From CAVTJX01 sp963735175 (GTDB lineage: Bacteria; Electryoneota; RPQS01): a DNA stretch of 64,000 nucleotides. Where the stretch lies: assembly GCA_963735175.1 (NCBI GenBank), contig CAVTJX010000016.1:806001-870000 (forward strand). Direction: 5' to 3'. Shown piece after piece: positions 22,110-30,586 of the stretch. The notes under the pieces were generated by a model. That model was given only the letters and a program-made list of their open reading frames with translations. It was not told where the DNA came from and did not search any database. Within the stretch, counting starts at the first letter, position 1; every line of letters begins with the position of its first letter. Made by a program: the position numbers and the translations under genes.

Positions 22110-22960
22110 ATGGCTGACGGCGCGTCAATGACACTTGCGGGTGATTTCTCTAAGCCAGCGACGGTACTGATCGAGAAGATCAGCGATGCAATCGGTGCGT
22201 TCTGGGAACCAAAGCAGATCCGGCGTGTCGCCAAAGCAGACGCGGACGCAGCGATAATTAAAGCAACGGCACAACTTGAAATTGAGGACATTCAGCGTCG
22301 AACTACTTCGTACGTTTTGTGGGGGAGGAAGTGCGTAAACAACAGAATATTGAGACTATTGCCAGTAATGCTTTGCCTTTGCTCAAGGAAGACGCTGACC
22401 CAGGCCGAGTTGAGGATGATTGGATAGTAAATTTCTTTGACAAGTGCCGTCTGATATCCGATGAACAAATGCAAAAACTTTGGTGTAAATTGCTTGCCGG
22501 GGAAGCAAATTCACCAGGCACTTGCTCAAAGCGAACTATAAACCTGCTTAGTATTCTCGATAAAAGTGATGCCGAAATGTTTACAAAGCTTTGTGGATTC
22601 AATTGGGATATTGAAACAGAATTGATCCCATTGATTTTTAACTATAAGGATGATTACTATAAGAGGCGGGAAATATTCTTCGATACTTTTCGGCATCTAG
22701 ACAACCTTGGCTTAATCGATTTTGAAAATGTGGGATTTGTCAGAATTGAGCTGCCAAAGCAATATCAGATTCATTATTTCAAGACACCATATATTCTGGA
22801 ATTTCGTCAAGAAGATCATAATGAATTGGGTACCGGAAACGTGCTATATACTACGGAAGGAATGCAACTGGCCCGTATTGTCGATGCCTATCCTATAGGA
22901 GATTATCCTGATTACATTATCGCAATACTTGAAAAAAAAGGAATCATTGTCAAAAAGTAG
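22110..22960 (+). CDS. DUF2806-family protein
   Basis: About 280 residues when joined. The N-terminus (LAGDFSKPATVLIEKISDAI, then FWEPKQIRRVAKADADAAI), the middle EEVRKQQNIETIASNALPLL, and the helical DWIVNFFDKCRLISDEQMQK / LWCKLLAGEANSPGT segments follow the DUF2806 pattern as I know it. One frame change occurs near 22315. The function of the family is unknown to me; it has been seen in defence-rich neighbourhoods. Base composition is far more AT-rich than the rest of the window, and the gene lies exactly between the two ends of a broken DNA methyltransferase, both signs of recent acquisition. Confidence 0.75.
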
Positions 22961-23021
22961 ATTTCGGATATGTTGGTTCGAGGTCATTGAGTAACGTCAG
23001 TTTTGGTTGTTAAGACCAGAT

Positions 23022-23366
23022 TTTTGTGCAGATTTTATTTTCGGTAAAGGGCGGGCACGTGAACGCGGCGCAGGTGCGGGATCTGCGGGGGTGATCGAAC
23101 GGGAGAAGGCGGCATTTGGCGTGTTCATTACGCTGGAATCGGCCACGCGGGAGATGCGCAAGGAGGCTTCGAGCGCGGGCTTTTATGAATCGGAATTGCA
23201 GGGCACGAAGCATCCGCGCTTGCAGATCTTTACGATTGAAGAATTGCTGGAGGACAAACCGCTGGATCTGCCCGCGCTGGCCGCGATGCCGTACATGGAC
23301 GCCACGTTTAAGAAAGCGCCCAAAGCGAAGGCCAAGGGCGCGAAGAATGAGGCGCTGGATTTGTGA
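23022..23366 (+). pseudogene. C-terminal fragment of the same DNA methyltransferase
   Basis: From about 23022 the reading QILFSVKGGHVNAAQVRDLRG, then after a lost G in a G-run near 23090, VIEREKAAFGVFITLE, AGFYES, HPRLQIFTIEELLEDK and TFKKAPKAK. This is the conserved C-terminal domain of the methyltransferases whose N-terminus begins NTLYYGDNLDILRR. With the fragment at 21887 it brackets about 950 bases carrying DUF2806, so the central part of the enzyme has been replaced or deleted. GC content returns to the local norm exactly at this fragment. Confidence 0.78.
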
Positions 23367-23477
23367 AGGGGGGGGTAAAAGGTCCTTCACTTCCCCTTCT
23401 CTACGTTCAGGGGAAGGTTCGGGATGACCGAAGACGGTCAATTTCGGGCAGGTCAGCGACCTGCCTCGGCGGATGTT

Positions 23478-23539
23478 GGTGCGGTAGGGGCCGATTGCAT
23501 CGGCCCGCGGGCGGGTCTTAGACCCGCCCCTACAGCGGA
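23478..23539. repeat. Double-hairpin repeat, copy A
   Basis: GGTGCGGTAGGGGCCGAT, the hairpin GGGCCGATTGCATCGGCCC, then GGGCGGGTC TTA GACCCGCCC and CTACAGCGGA. A second copy lies 72 bases downstream. Confidence 0.75.
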
Positions 23540-23610
23540 ACGGATGCGGGTGGCATTTGAGGGGCGGGAGTTCGCGTCGGGGGGATGAGGGTGACGCGGA
23601 AGGTGTTGTT

Positions 23611-23670
23611 GGTGCGGTAGGGGCCGATTGCATCGGCCCGCGGGCGGTCACAGACCGCCCCTACAGCGGA
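23611..23670. repeat. Double-hairpin repeat, copy B
   Basis: Same first hairpin as copy A, but the second stem is GGGCGGTC ACA GACCGCCC: one G is missing from the left arm and the matching C from the right. The paired change argues that the stem itself is maintained. Confidence 0.75.
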
Positions 23671-23679
23671 TTGGACAGA

Positions 23680-23699
23680 GGACATGGCAAGCCATGTCC
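23680..23699. repeat. 20-bp palindrome (GGACATGGC type)
   Basis: GGACATGGC AA GCCATGTCC with flank CAGA..CTACA. Related palindromes: 27802-27821 (GGACACGGC AA GCCGTGTCC) and 39962-39983. Confidence 0.65.
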
Positions 23700-23755
23700 C
23701 TACAAGAAGAATCCGATCAAGATAGGCATTGAACCGTTAGACGGAGATTGAGCGT

Positions 23756-25127
23756 ATGCAAATGCTCGAACAGTGGCTGGGACAGATCAGCGATTTCATT
23801 TGGGGGCCGCCGCTGCTGATTCTGCTGATGGGAACGCATCTCTACCTGACCTTCCGGCTGCGCTTCATCCAGCGCTACATCGGCAAGGCGATCCGGCTCT
23901 CGCTGCAACGGACGCGCGAGGGCGAAGGCGACGTCAGCCACTTCGGCGCGCTCACCACGGCGCTGGCGGCCACCATCGGCACGGGCAATATCGTCGGCGT
24001 GGCGACGGCCGTGGCGGCGGGCGGGCCGGGCGCGGTGCTGTGGATGTGGCTGACCGGCGTGTTCGGCATCGCCACCAAGTACGGCGAGGCGCTGCTCTCG
24101 GTGAAATACCGCATTGTGACGCCCACGGGGCAGATGGCGGGCGGACCGATGTACGTCATCGAACGCGCGATGAAACAGAAGTGGCTGGCCATCATCTTCG
24201 CGGTGCTGACCGCCATCTCCGCCTTCGGCATCGGCAACATGGTGCAGGCCAATTCGATCTCGGCGATGATGCAGGAGACGTTTCACGTCTCGCCGTGGCT
24301 GACGGGCATCGTCCTGACGGCGATTACGGCGCTGGTGATTCTCGGCGGCATCAAGAGCATCGCCCGCGTCTGCGAGGGCCTCGTGCCGTTCATGGCGATC
24401 TTTTACATCATCGGCTGCGTGACGCTGCTGGTCTGGAAGTGGGACACGCTGGGCGAAACGCTGCGGCTGATCTTTTCCACGGCCTTTACGGGGCAGGCGG
24501 CGGTGGGCGGCTTTTTGGGCGCGGGCGTGCGTGACGCGCTGCGCTACGGCATTGCGCGCGGGCTGTTCTCGAACGAATCGGGCCTCGGCAGCGCGCCCAT
24601 CGTGGCCGCCGCCGCACAGACGACCAATCCCGTGCGGCAGGCGCTGGTCTCGTCGACCGGCACCTTCTGGGATACCGTCGTGGTCTGCGCGATGACCGGG
24701 CTCGTGCTCGTCAATTCCGGTCTCTGGACGCAGGGACTGAACGGCGCCGCGCTGACGAAGAGCGCCTTCGGCGAATTCCACGTGCTCGGCCCGCTCGTGC
24801 TGGCCGTGGCGCTGCTTGACGTTTGTCTTTTCGACGATTCTCGGCTGGTCGTACTATGGCGAAAAGGCGGCGGAGTATCTATTCGGTTCACGGGCAATTC
24901 GTCCTTACCGTCTGTTATGGGTAGCGGCGGTGCTGGTGGGCTCGGTCGCCTCGCTGAAAGTGGTCTGGACCTTTGCCGATATCACCAACGGGCTGATGGC
25001 GATTCCGAACTTGATTTCACTGCTGGTCCTGACGGGAGTGATCGTGGCGGAAACCCGCGTGCATCTTTGGGATGCGCCGAAAACTGAATCTGAACCCGGA
25101 GCCGGTCGCAAACAGAGGTCGCGGTGA
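23756..25127 (+). CDS. Sodium:alanine symporter family (AGCS) amino-acid carrier
   Basis: Inner-membrane sodium- or proton-coupled alanine/glycine symporter, about 457 residues with 10-11 predicted helices. Family landmarks are FGALTTALAATIGTGNIVGVA, GIATKYGEALLSVKYR, GGPMYVIE and NESGLGSAPIVAAAAQT. Near 24820 one extra base shifts the frame; the C-terminus then reads TFVFSTILGWSYYGEKAAEY and ends in a charged tail. Start ATG 23756 gives the usual short N-terminal helix. It stands alone between the hairpin repeats and a terminator. Confidence 0.9.
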
Positions 25128-25178
25128 CAGAGGTCTACGTCTACGGAGGATTGAAAAAATTCGGTAATTGACGTAAAA

Positions 25179-25206
25179 AAGGCAGCCGCGATGCGTGGCT
25201 GCCTTT
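25179..25206 (+). terminator. Terminator after the AGCS symporter
   Basis: AAGGCAGCC / GGCTGCCTT stem with A-run before and TT after; nine-base loop. Confidence 0.7.
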
Positions 25207-25320
25207 CTCAATCAGGGGGATATCTTATTGTTGGTATTTATTTATCATGACTTTAACATCTTCAATGCAACCTCGGGGGTCGGTTAAATTTCAAGCCTAC
25301 TGCGGAATAGTGCGAGTTTA

Positions 25321-25339
25321 GCTGGAAATTTCGTATATT
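25321..25339 (+). promoter_or_regulatory. Putative promoter of the sulfurtransferase
   Basis: GCTGGAAATTTCGTATATT ends 39 bases before the start codon and matches the element upstream of the M6 protease (4269) and the Crp/Fnr gene (59975). Confidence 0.45.
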
Positions 25340-25377
25340 TGTGACGGTATAAGATTGAGAAAGTGTAGGATGCGCCG

Positions 25378-26244
25378 ATGATGACAGAAAAATCCACGGC
25401 GAGACCTCCGTTGCTATACCCCGTGCGGACGCTGGTTACGACGGAGTGGCTTGCTCCGCGGCTGGGTGATCCCCGCCTGGTGGTGGCGGATGTGCGCTGG
25501 GACATGGCCGACCCGAAAGGGGGCCGGGCTGCCTATGAAGCGGGGCACATTCCCGGCGCGGTGTTTCTGGATTTGGACACGCAGCTTGCCGACCGTTCAG
25601 ACCTGCGGCGCGGCCGACACCCGCTGCCCGATCCGCTGCGGTTTGTGAAAATCCTGGCCGAGGTGGGCATTGGCAAAGGCAAGAGCGTGATCGCCTACGA
25701 CGGCGGAGGCGGCGAGATTGCGGCACGGTTGTGGTGGATGCTACGCTGGATCGGCCACGATGACGTCGCCGTGCTCGACGGCAGCCTGAACAAATGGGTG
25801 GCGGAAGAACGGACGCTGGAATCGGGACCGGTTCCGCCGGCACTCGCGGTGCCACCGTTGGAACCTCTCCCGCGATTGGGCATGGTGCTTCCCAAGACGG
25901 AGGTTCAGCCCGCCATCGAACGCGGCTTGCTGCTGCTCGACGCCCGCGCGCCGGAACGCTACCGGGGCGAGGTGGAGCCTGTCGACCGTTGCGCGGGCCA
26001 TATTCCCGGCGCGATCAATGCGCCGTGGGCGGAGAACATGACACCGAGCGCGCCCCCGGTCTTTCGCAACCCGGAGACACTGCGGGCGCGATTCAAGGCG
26101 CTGGGCGTGCGTCCCGGAACCGCCGTCGCCTGTTCGTGCGGCTCGGGCGTGACGGCCTGTCACGATATTCTGGCGCTGGAGATCGCCGGCTTTCCGGGCG
26201 CGCGGCTCTATCCCGGCTCGTGGAGCGAATGGATCGCCAATTGA
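25378..26244 (+). CDS. sseA: Sulfurtransferase, two rhodanese domains (thiosulfate / 3-mercaptopyruvate type)
   Basis: 288 residues with tandem rhodanese domains. The first (about residues 25-140) includes GHIPGAVFLDLDTQLAD and is non-catalytic. The second carries the active-site loop CGSGVTA with catalytic C254. CGSGVTA is the 3-mercaptopyruvate sulfurtransferase signature, rather than the CRKGVT-type loop of thiosulfate enzymes, so transfer from mercaptopyruvate is favoured. No signal peptide, so cytosolic. Monocistronic by spacing. Confidence 0.9.
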   Translation: MMTEKSTARPPLLYPVRTLVTTEWLAPRLGDPRLVVADVRWDMADPKGGRAAYEAGHIPGAVFLDLDTQLADRSDLRRGRHPLPDPLRFVKILAEVGIGKGKSVIAYDGGGGEIAARLWWMLRWIGHDDVAVLDGSLNKWVAEERTLESGPVPPALAVPPLEPLPRLGMVLPKTEVQPAIERGLLLLDARAPERYRGEVEPVDRCAGHIPGAINAPWAENMTPSAPPVFRNPETLRARFKALGVRPGTAVACSCGSGVTACHDILALEIAGFPGARLYPGSWSEWIAN

Positions 26245-26318
26245 ATTCGCGGTTTCATTTTTATTTATCTTTCTTCCGGCCTATTTCTCACGTTGATTTT
26301 CCCCTCATTGGAGCGACC

Positions 26319-27719
26319 ATGATTCGAGTAATCGTGCTGTGCGTGTTGGCCCTGTGCTTGCGCGTGGGCAGTCTGACGGCGGCCGAGCCCGCGGGCGGGC
26401 TCTCGCCCGAGCAAATACAGAACCTGATAAACTCGGTAGAGCTGGACGGCCACACGCGCGCGGCGATGAATGCCGTCACCAACAACGATATCAAGGATCT
26501 CACGTTGAACCGCGAGATCGCCGCGGTCAATGACGACATCTTTTCCTTCAAGCTGCCCACCAAGGGAATCACGGACCAGGAGAGCACGGGGCGCTGCTGG
26601 TTGTTCGCGGGTTTGAATATTCTGCGCCAGCGGGTGATCGACAAGTACAAGCTCGACGATTTCGAGTTTTCGCAGAGCTACCTGGCCTTCTGGGACAAAC
26701 TGGAAAAAGCAAACGTATTCCTCGAATTCATTATCGAGACGCGCGAGCGGGACGTTTTGGACCGCGAGGTGTACACCATGCTGGATGATCCCGTGGGCGA
26801 CGGCGGTTACTGGAGCTATGTGGCGAACATCGTGGGCAAATATGGCGTGCTGCCCAAGAAGTTCATGGACGAGACCAAGAGTTCGGCGAACACGGGCCGG
26901 ATGGATGACATCCTGACGACGCTGCTGCGGCGGGACGCGGCACGGTTGCGCGGGGCGGAAATGCAGGGCCGGAGCGTGGCACAGCTGCGAAGTGAAAAGC
27001 TGAAGATGCTGGAGGACGTGGTCCGCGTGCTGGTCATCAATTACGGCCTGCCGCCCAAAGACTTCGAGTGGCGCACCGCGCCGGACAGCGGCGCGGTGAG
27101 CGAACCCGTGCGCTACACACCCCAGAAATTCTATACTGACGTGGTGGGGATCGACCTGGCTGACTATGTCTCGCTGGTGAATTATCCCGTCCACGACTTC
27201 GACAAGGGCTATTCCATCAAGCTGACGCGGTCGATGGCGGACAAGCCGGACAACTCGTTCGTGAACGTCGACGGCTCGACGATGAAGTCGTGCGCGTTGA
27301 AGGCGCTGCTCGACAGCAACCGCATTTGGTTCGGCTGCGACGTGGGTCACGACGTCCATAGCAAGAAGGGACTGATGGCGAAGGGGCTCTTCGATTACGA
27401 GGACCTGTTCGGCATCAACCTCGACATGACCAAGGCCGAGCGGTTGAATTACCGGCAATCGTCGAGCAATCACGCGATGCTGCTGGTGGGCGTGGATCTG
27501 AAGGATAAGGCGCCGCGGCGCTGGCGCGTGGAAAACAGCTGGGGCACCGATCGCGGCGACGGCGGCTATTTTGTGATGAGCGACGACTGGTTCGACGAAA
27601 ACGTGCTGAACGTGATCGTGCCGAAGAAATACCTGCCCGAAACCGTGCTGGCCGCGCTCAAGCAGCCACCCACGCCGCTGCCGGTGTGGGATCCGGTGTG
27701 GAAGAGCCTCGGCTGGTAG
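26319..27719 (+). CDS. Exported C1B cysteine aminopeptidase (bleomycin hydrolase / PepC family)
   Basis: 466 residues from ATG 26319, where the product begins with a signal peptide (VIVLCVLALCLRVGSLTAAE). The papain-like triad of the C1B family is present: DQESTGRCW with catalytic C93, SSNHAMLLVG with the histidine, and VENSWG with the asparagine. PepC enzymes are usually cytosolic hexamers, so an exported form is unusual, though such forms occur in Bacteroidetes-type bacteria. The usual C-terminal lobe that blocks the active site is replaced by a short KSLGW end. Confidence 0.88.
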   Translation: MIRVIVLCVLALCLRVGSLTAAEPAGGLSPEQIQNLINSVELDGHTRAAMNAVTNNDIKDLTLNREIAAVNDDIFSFKLPTKGITDQESTGRCWLFAGLNILRQRVIDKYKLDDFEFSQSYLAFWDKLEKANVFLEFIIETRERDVLDREVYTMLDDPVGDGGYWSYVANIVGKYGVLPKKFMDETKSSANTGRMDDILTTLLRRDAARLRGAEMQGRSVAQLRSEKLKMLEDVVRVLVINYGLPPKDFEWRTAPDSGAVSEPVRYTPQKFYTDVVGIDLADYVSLVNYPVHDFDKGYSIKLTRSMADKPDNSFVNVDGSTMKSCALKALLDSNRIWFGCDVGHDVHSKKGLMAKGLFDYEDLFGINLDMTKAERLNYRQSSSNHAMLLVGVDLKDKAPRRWRVENSWGTDRGDGGYFVMSDDWFDENVLNVIVPKKYLPETVLAALKQPPTPLPVWDPVWKSLGW

Positions 27720-27744
27720 ATCTTGAATTACAGCGATAGCGCAG

Positions 27745-27768
27745 CGGCCCGGACGATTGTCCGGGCCG
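27745..27768. terminator. Hairpin between PepC-like and BrkB-like genes
   Basis: CGGCCCGGA / TCCGGGCCG, nine perfect pairs, six-base loop; only weakly T-rich after it. It lies between convergent genes. Confidence 0.5.
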
Positions 27769-27801
27769 TTGTGCTCGCGGTGGGAAAGTGCGAATGACAG
27801 A

Positions 27802-27821
27802 GGACACGGCAAGCCGTGTCC
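27802..27821. repeat. 20-bp palindrome (GGACACGGC type)
   Basis: GGACACGGC AA GCCGTGTCC, preceded by GACAGA. It differs from the copy at 23680 by a compensated C:G to T:A pair. Confidence 0.65.
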
Positions 27822-27846
27822 CTGCACGATGACGGTCATAAGCGAA

Positions 27847-28752
27847 TTACTTCGCGTTCAGGTCGGTGGGCTTCAAGGGGGACTTTTTCTGCTCGGCGAC
27901 GGGGTCTTTGACGGCGAGGATTTCCGGTTTTAGCCTGACGCCGCGAGCGCGGGCATAGGCCTGAGCCAGCTCCGCACCGAAGAGCACGATCAGCGACGAA
28001 TAATAGACCCAGAGCAGCAGCACGACCAGCGAACCCGCCGCACCGTAGGCCGAGGCGATGCTGGAATAACCAAGATACTTGCCGATGGCCCATTTGCCGA
28101 CGACAAACAGCAGCGCGGTGAGGGCGGCGCCGAAACTCACATCGTGCCAGGCAATTTTCACATCGGGCAACACCTTGAAGATCATTGCGAAGGCGATGGT
28201 GTAAACCGCCAGCGAGATCGCGTTGTCGAGCAGGATCCAAAGCCACCCGCCCGAACCGAGCACGAGGTGCAATGCCGTGGTAACCGTCAGCGAGACGAGG
28301 AGCAGGAATCCAATACCCGCCACCATCCCCAGTGAGAGCAGCCGCGTTTTCAACCATTCCCAGAGAATGTTCCGCATGGGCCGGACTTCCACATTCCACA
28401 CGCGGTTCATCGACATCTGCAGTTGTCCGAACACCGCCGTGGCGGAGAACAACAACGTGGCGATGCCGATAATTCCGGACAGCCAACCGGCTTGACGCTG
28501 CTGATGCGCGTTGTCGATGATCACGCGGATCACACTGCCCGCCTCCGTACCCATGAGGTTCTGCACTTCCTGAATCAGCTGTTCCTGCGCGGACGGGCCG
28601 ATGAAACCCATGACGAACAGCAGAATGAGCAGCAGCGGCGCGAGCGAGAGCGTGGTGTAAAACGCCAGCGCGGCGGCAAGAGTCGACGCGTTGTCGGCGT
28701 CGAAGTCCTTGATCGCGGCCATCACCATTTTCAGCGCGCCCTTGAGTGTCAT
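27847..28752 (-). CDS. YihY/BrkB-family inner-membrane protein
   Basis: About 301 residues with six predicted membrane helices. I choose the internal ATG at 28752 (MTLKGALKMVM) because GGGGAG sits eight bases before it; an upstream ATG would add seven residues. Family features include the DNASTLAAALAFYTTLSLAP N-terminus, GFIGPSAQEQL, and the YGAAGSLVVLLLWVYYSS helix followed by FGAELAQAYA. Once annotated as ribonuclease BN, the family is now regarded as membrane proteins of uncertain function. It lies 40 bases downstream of the lipoprotein gene on the same strand. Confidence 0.85.
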   Translation of the reverse strand: MTLKGALKMVMAAIKDFDADNASTLAAALAFYTTLSLAPLLLILLFVMGFIGPSAQEQLIQEVQNLMGTEAGSVIRVIIDNAHQQRQAGWLSGIIGIATLLFSATAVFGQLQMSMNRVWNVEVRPMRNILWEWLKTRLLSLGMVAGIGFLLLVSLTVTTALHLVLGSGGWLWILLDNAISLAVYTIAFAMIFKVLPDVKIAWHDVSFGAALTALLFVVGKWAIGKYLGYSSIASAYGAAGSLVVLLLWVYYSSLIVLFGAELAQAYARARGVRLKPEILAVKDPVAEQKKSPLKPTDLNAK

Positions 28753-28792
28753 GGCTTTCTCCCCGGCGGGCAATGAACTGTGGGTCCACCCA

Positions 28793-30226
28793 CTATTTTA
28801 CGATCCGCGTGATGCGCCAGAGCACTCCGGTTTCCGGCTGCGGAATCGCGCCCTTTTTCGCGGCGAGCATTACTCCATAATCCAGCACGTAGAGCGCCGT
28901 GCCCGTGGGATTAAAACGGGCGGCAACGGGGCGTACGAAACCGCCGCCGCCGCGATTGACGGCGAAATCCGTGAGCCGGCCCGAGGCGGGATCGACACGC
29001 ACGACGCCGCGGCTCGCCGAAGCCGAACTTCTTCCCGTTTCCGCGATGAGGTCACGGGACTGCGCGACGAACGCCTGGCCCGCGAAGCCGAAGGAGTCGC
29101 TGCGCGAGAAATCGAAGCCACCCGCCGACGCAAGCGCGGGAAATGCGGCCACGGGCAGCGGTGGCGGATTGTGCTGCCCGGCGAGGAGCCGCGTCAAGCG
29201 CGGCCCGGATGGCGATTTGAAGGCGGGATTATCGATCGGCTTTCCGGCGCTATAATCCGGCCAGCCGTACCAGACTCCGGGTTCGATTTTCCAGAGACAG
29301 TCAGAAGCGCCGGCGACCGGGCGGCTGCCACGGTCTTCATAGCCGTTTTCGGTGGTGAATAAATTTCCGTCGGTCGCGAAGGCCAAGCCCAGGGGATTGC
29401 GGAAACCGGAGGCCACGAGTTCGAGGCTGCTGCCATCGCTGTGCACGCGCATGATCGCCCCCGTGCAGGGCAACTGGCCGTCTACCCGCTGGCCCTGGAA
29501 CGAGGCCGTGCCATAGGGGAGATACGCGCCGGTGCTGACGCGCCTGGGCCGCGAGCCGGGCAGATTCCCGCTCTCGAAATTTTCGCCTTCAAGCGTGACG
29601 TCTTCGGCTGGGATGTCGTGAAATCCGGAGTGGCGTTTCAGCCAACCGTTATCGGCATTGTCGGGACCGACGATACCCGAATTTGTGGCCGTGCCCTGGC
29701 CGAAGTAGACCCAGTCGTCTTTTACCAGCGGGCCGTTGGTGTGATAATCGCCCATGCTGGGGAGGCTATCGACGAGGACATTGGTCGTGCCATCGGGGTG
29801 AATCTGGAGAATGCGGCCACCGTTCAATGCGCCACCTTCGGCGACGTAGATGTAACGGCCCGCGATATCGAGTCCCGTCCAGGGACCGTTGCTGTCACCG
29901 ATGGCGATTTCGGCGATTCCCACGGGATCGAGCCGCAAGAGGCGGGGCGGAATCTGCATCTCGCCCGACCAATAGCCCGCTTCGACCACGTAGATCCGGC
30001 CCCGCGCGTCAAAGGCTACACCGGTGGGGAAATTGAGGCCGGTTGCGACGGTGTCGATGCGATAGCCCTCCGGAAGCGCGACATTCGCGAGATTCACGGG
30101 GCGGGGCGGCGGAGTGTACACCTCGCCGGGGCTGTTCGAACCCCGCCGCGCATAGCAACCGGCGAGCAACACGCACGAGCCCAACACCATCAGAAGCAGC
30201 GACCACTGGAACTTTCGAGAATGCAT
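28793..30226 (-). CDS. Glucose/sorbosone-dehydrogenase-like beta-propeller lipoprotein
   Basis: 477 residues. The N-terminus is a lipoprotein signal ending in the lipobox LLAGC, so it is anchored in the membrane. The rest is a six-bladed propeller of the PQQ-dependent sugar-dehydrogenase type (GLNFPTGVAFDARGRIYVVE, GFRNPLGLAFATDGNLFTTE, WPDYSAGKPIDN, LDYGVM). A cofactor site cannot be confirmed by eye, so the enzymatic role is open. It shares a strand with the BrkB-like gene and has its own upstream region facing the histidine kinase gene. Confidence 0.8.
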   Translation of the reverse strand: MHSRKFQWSLLLMVLGSCVLLAGCYARRGSNSPGEVYTPPPRPVNLANVALPEGYRIDTVATGLNFPTGVAFDARGRIYVVEAGYWSGEMQIPPRLLRLDPVGIAEIAIGDSNGPWTGLDIAGRYIYVAEGGALNGGRILQIHPDGTTNVLVDSLPSMGDYHTNGPLVKDDWVYFGQGTATNSGIVGPDNADNGWLKRHSGFHDIPAEDVTLEGENFESGNLPGSRPRRVSTGAYLPYGTASFQGQRVDGQLPCTGAIMRVHSDGSSLELVASGFRNPLGLAFATDGNLFTTENGYEDRGSRPVAGASDCLWKIEPGVWYGWPDYSAGKPIDNPAFKSPSGPRLTRLLAGQHNPPPLPVAAFPALASAGGFDFSRSDSFGFAGQAFVAQSRDLIAETGRSSASASRGVVRVDPASGRLTDFAVNRGGGGFVRPVAARFNPTGTALYVLDYGVMLAAKKGAIPQPETGVLWRITRIVK

Positions 30227-30586
30227 GTTCGTAACTACTTTCTATTTCAATGTAGTCGGAAATGATTGACCAGGTGATCGGCATGGCATCAGCCGGAAGC
30301 TGCGAGGCAAGCCGTACAGCGATTTTACAATCCCATCTTACTATTCAAAATCGAAGAATTCAAGTGATTCCGACGATTATTCGGATTATGGTCCCGGCGA
30401 GTGGTCCACGATGGCGGAGGCTTTCAGACAGACATGGAATTTCGCCACGGCGTGACGCAGTGAGTACCGAGATAGCACACGCAAGATCATGTGAACTTAT
30501 GTTCATTTCCGGAAGATGACTGTATACATTGAATTTGATTGCAGGGAATCCTATCTTGTGGGCGATCATCCCCCTGAAACGAACCT
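30227..30586. other. Divergent intergenic region
   Basis: About 360 bases between the lipoprotein (minus) and the histidine kinase (plus). Less GC-rich than the genes; it must hold promoters for both directions. I see no clear consensus pair and no small gene I would defend. Confidence 0.5.

Noticed and set aside
23478..23699. Closely spaced repeats that might be a CRISPR array
   Set aside because: Only two copies of about 60 bases plus a different palindrome, unequal spacing, no cas genes; they are hairpin repeats.
30120..30145. TTCGAACCCC segment resembling a tRNA T-loop
   Set aside because: It lies in the coding region of the lipoprotein and no cloverleaf can be formed around it.
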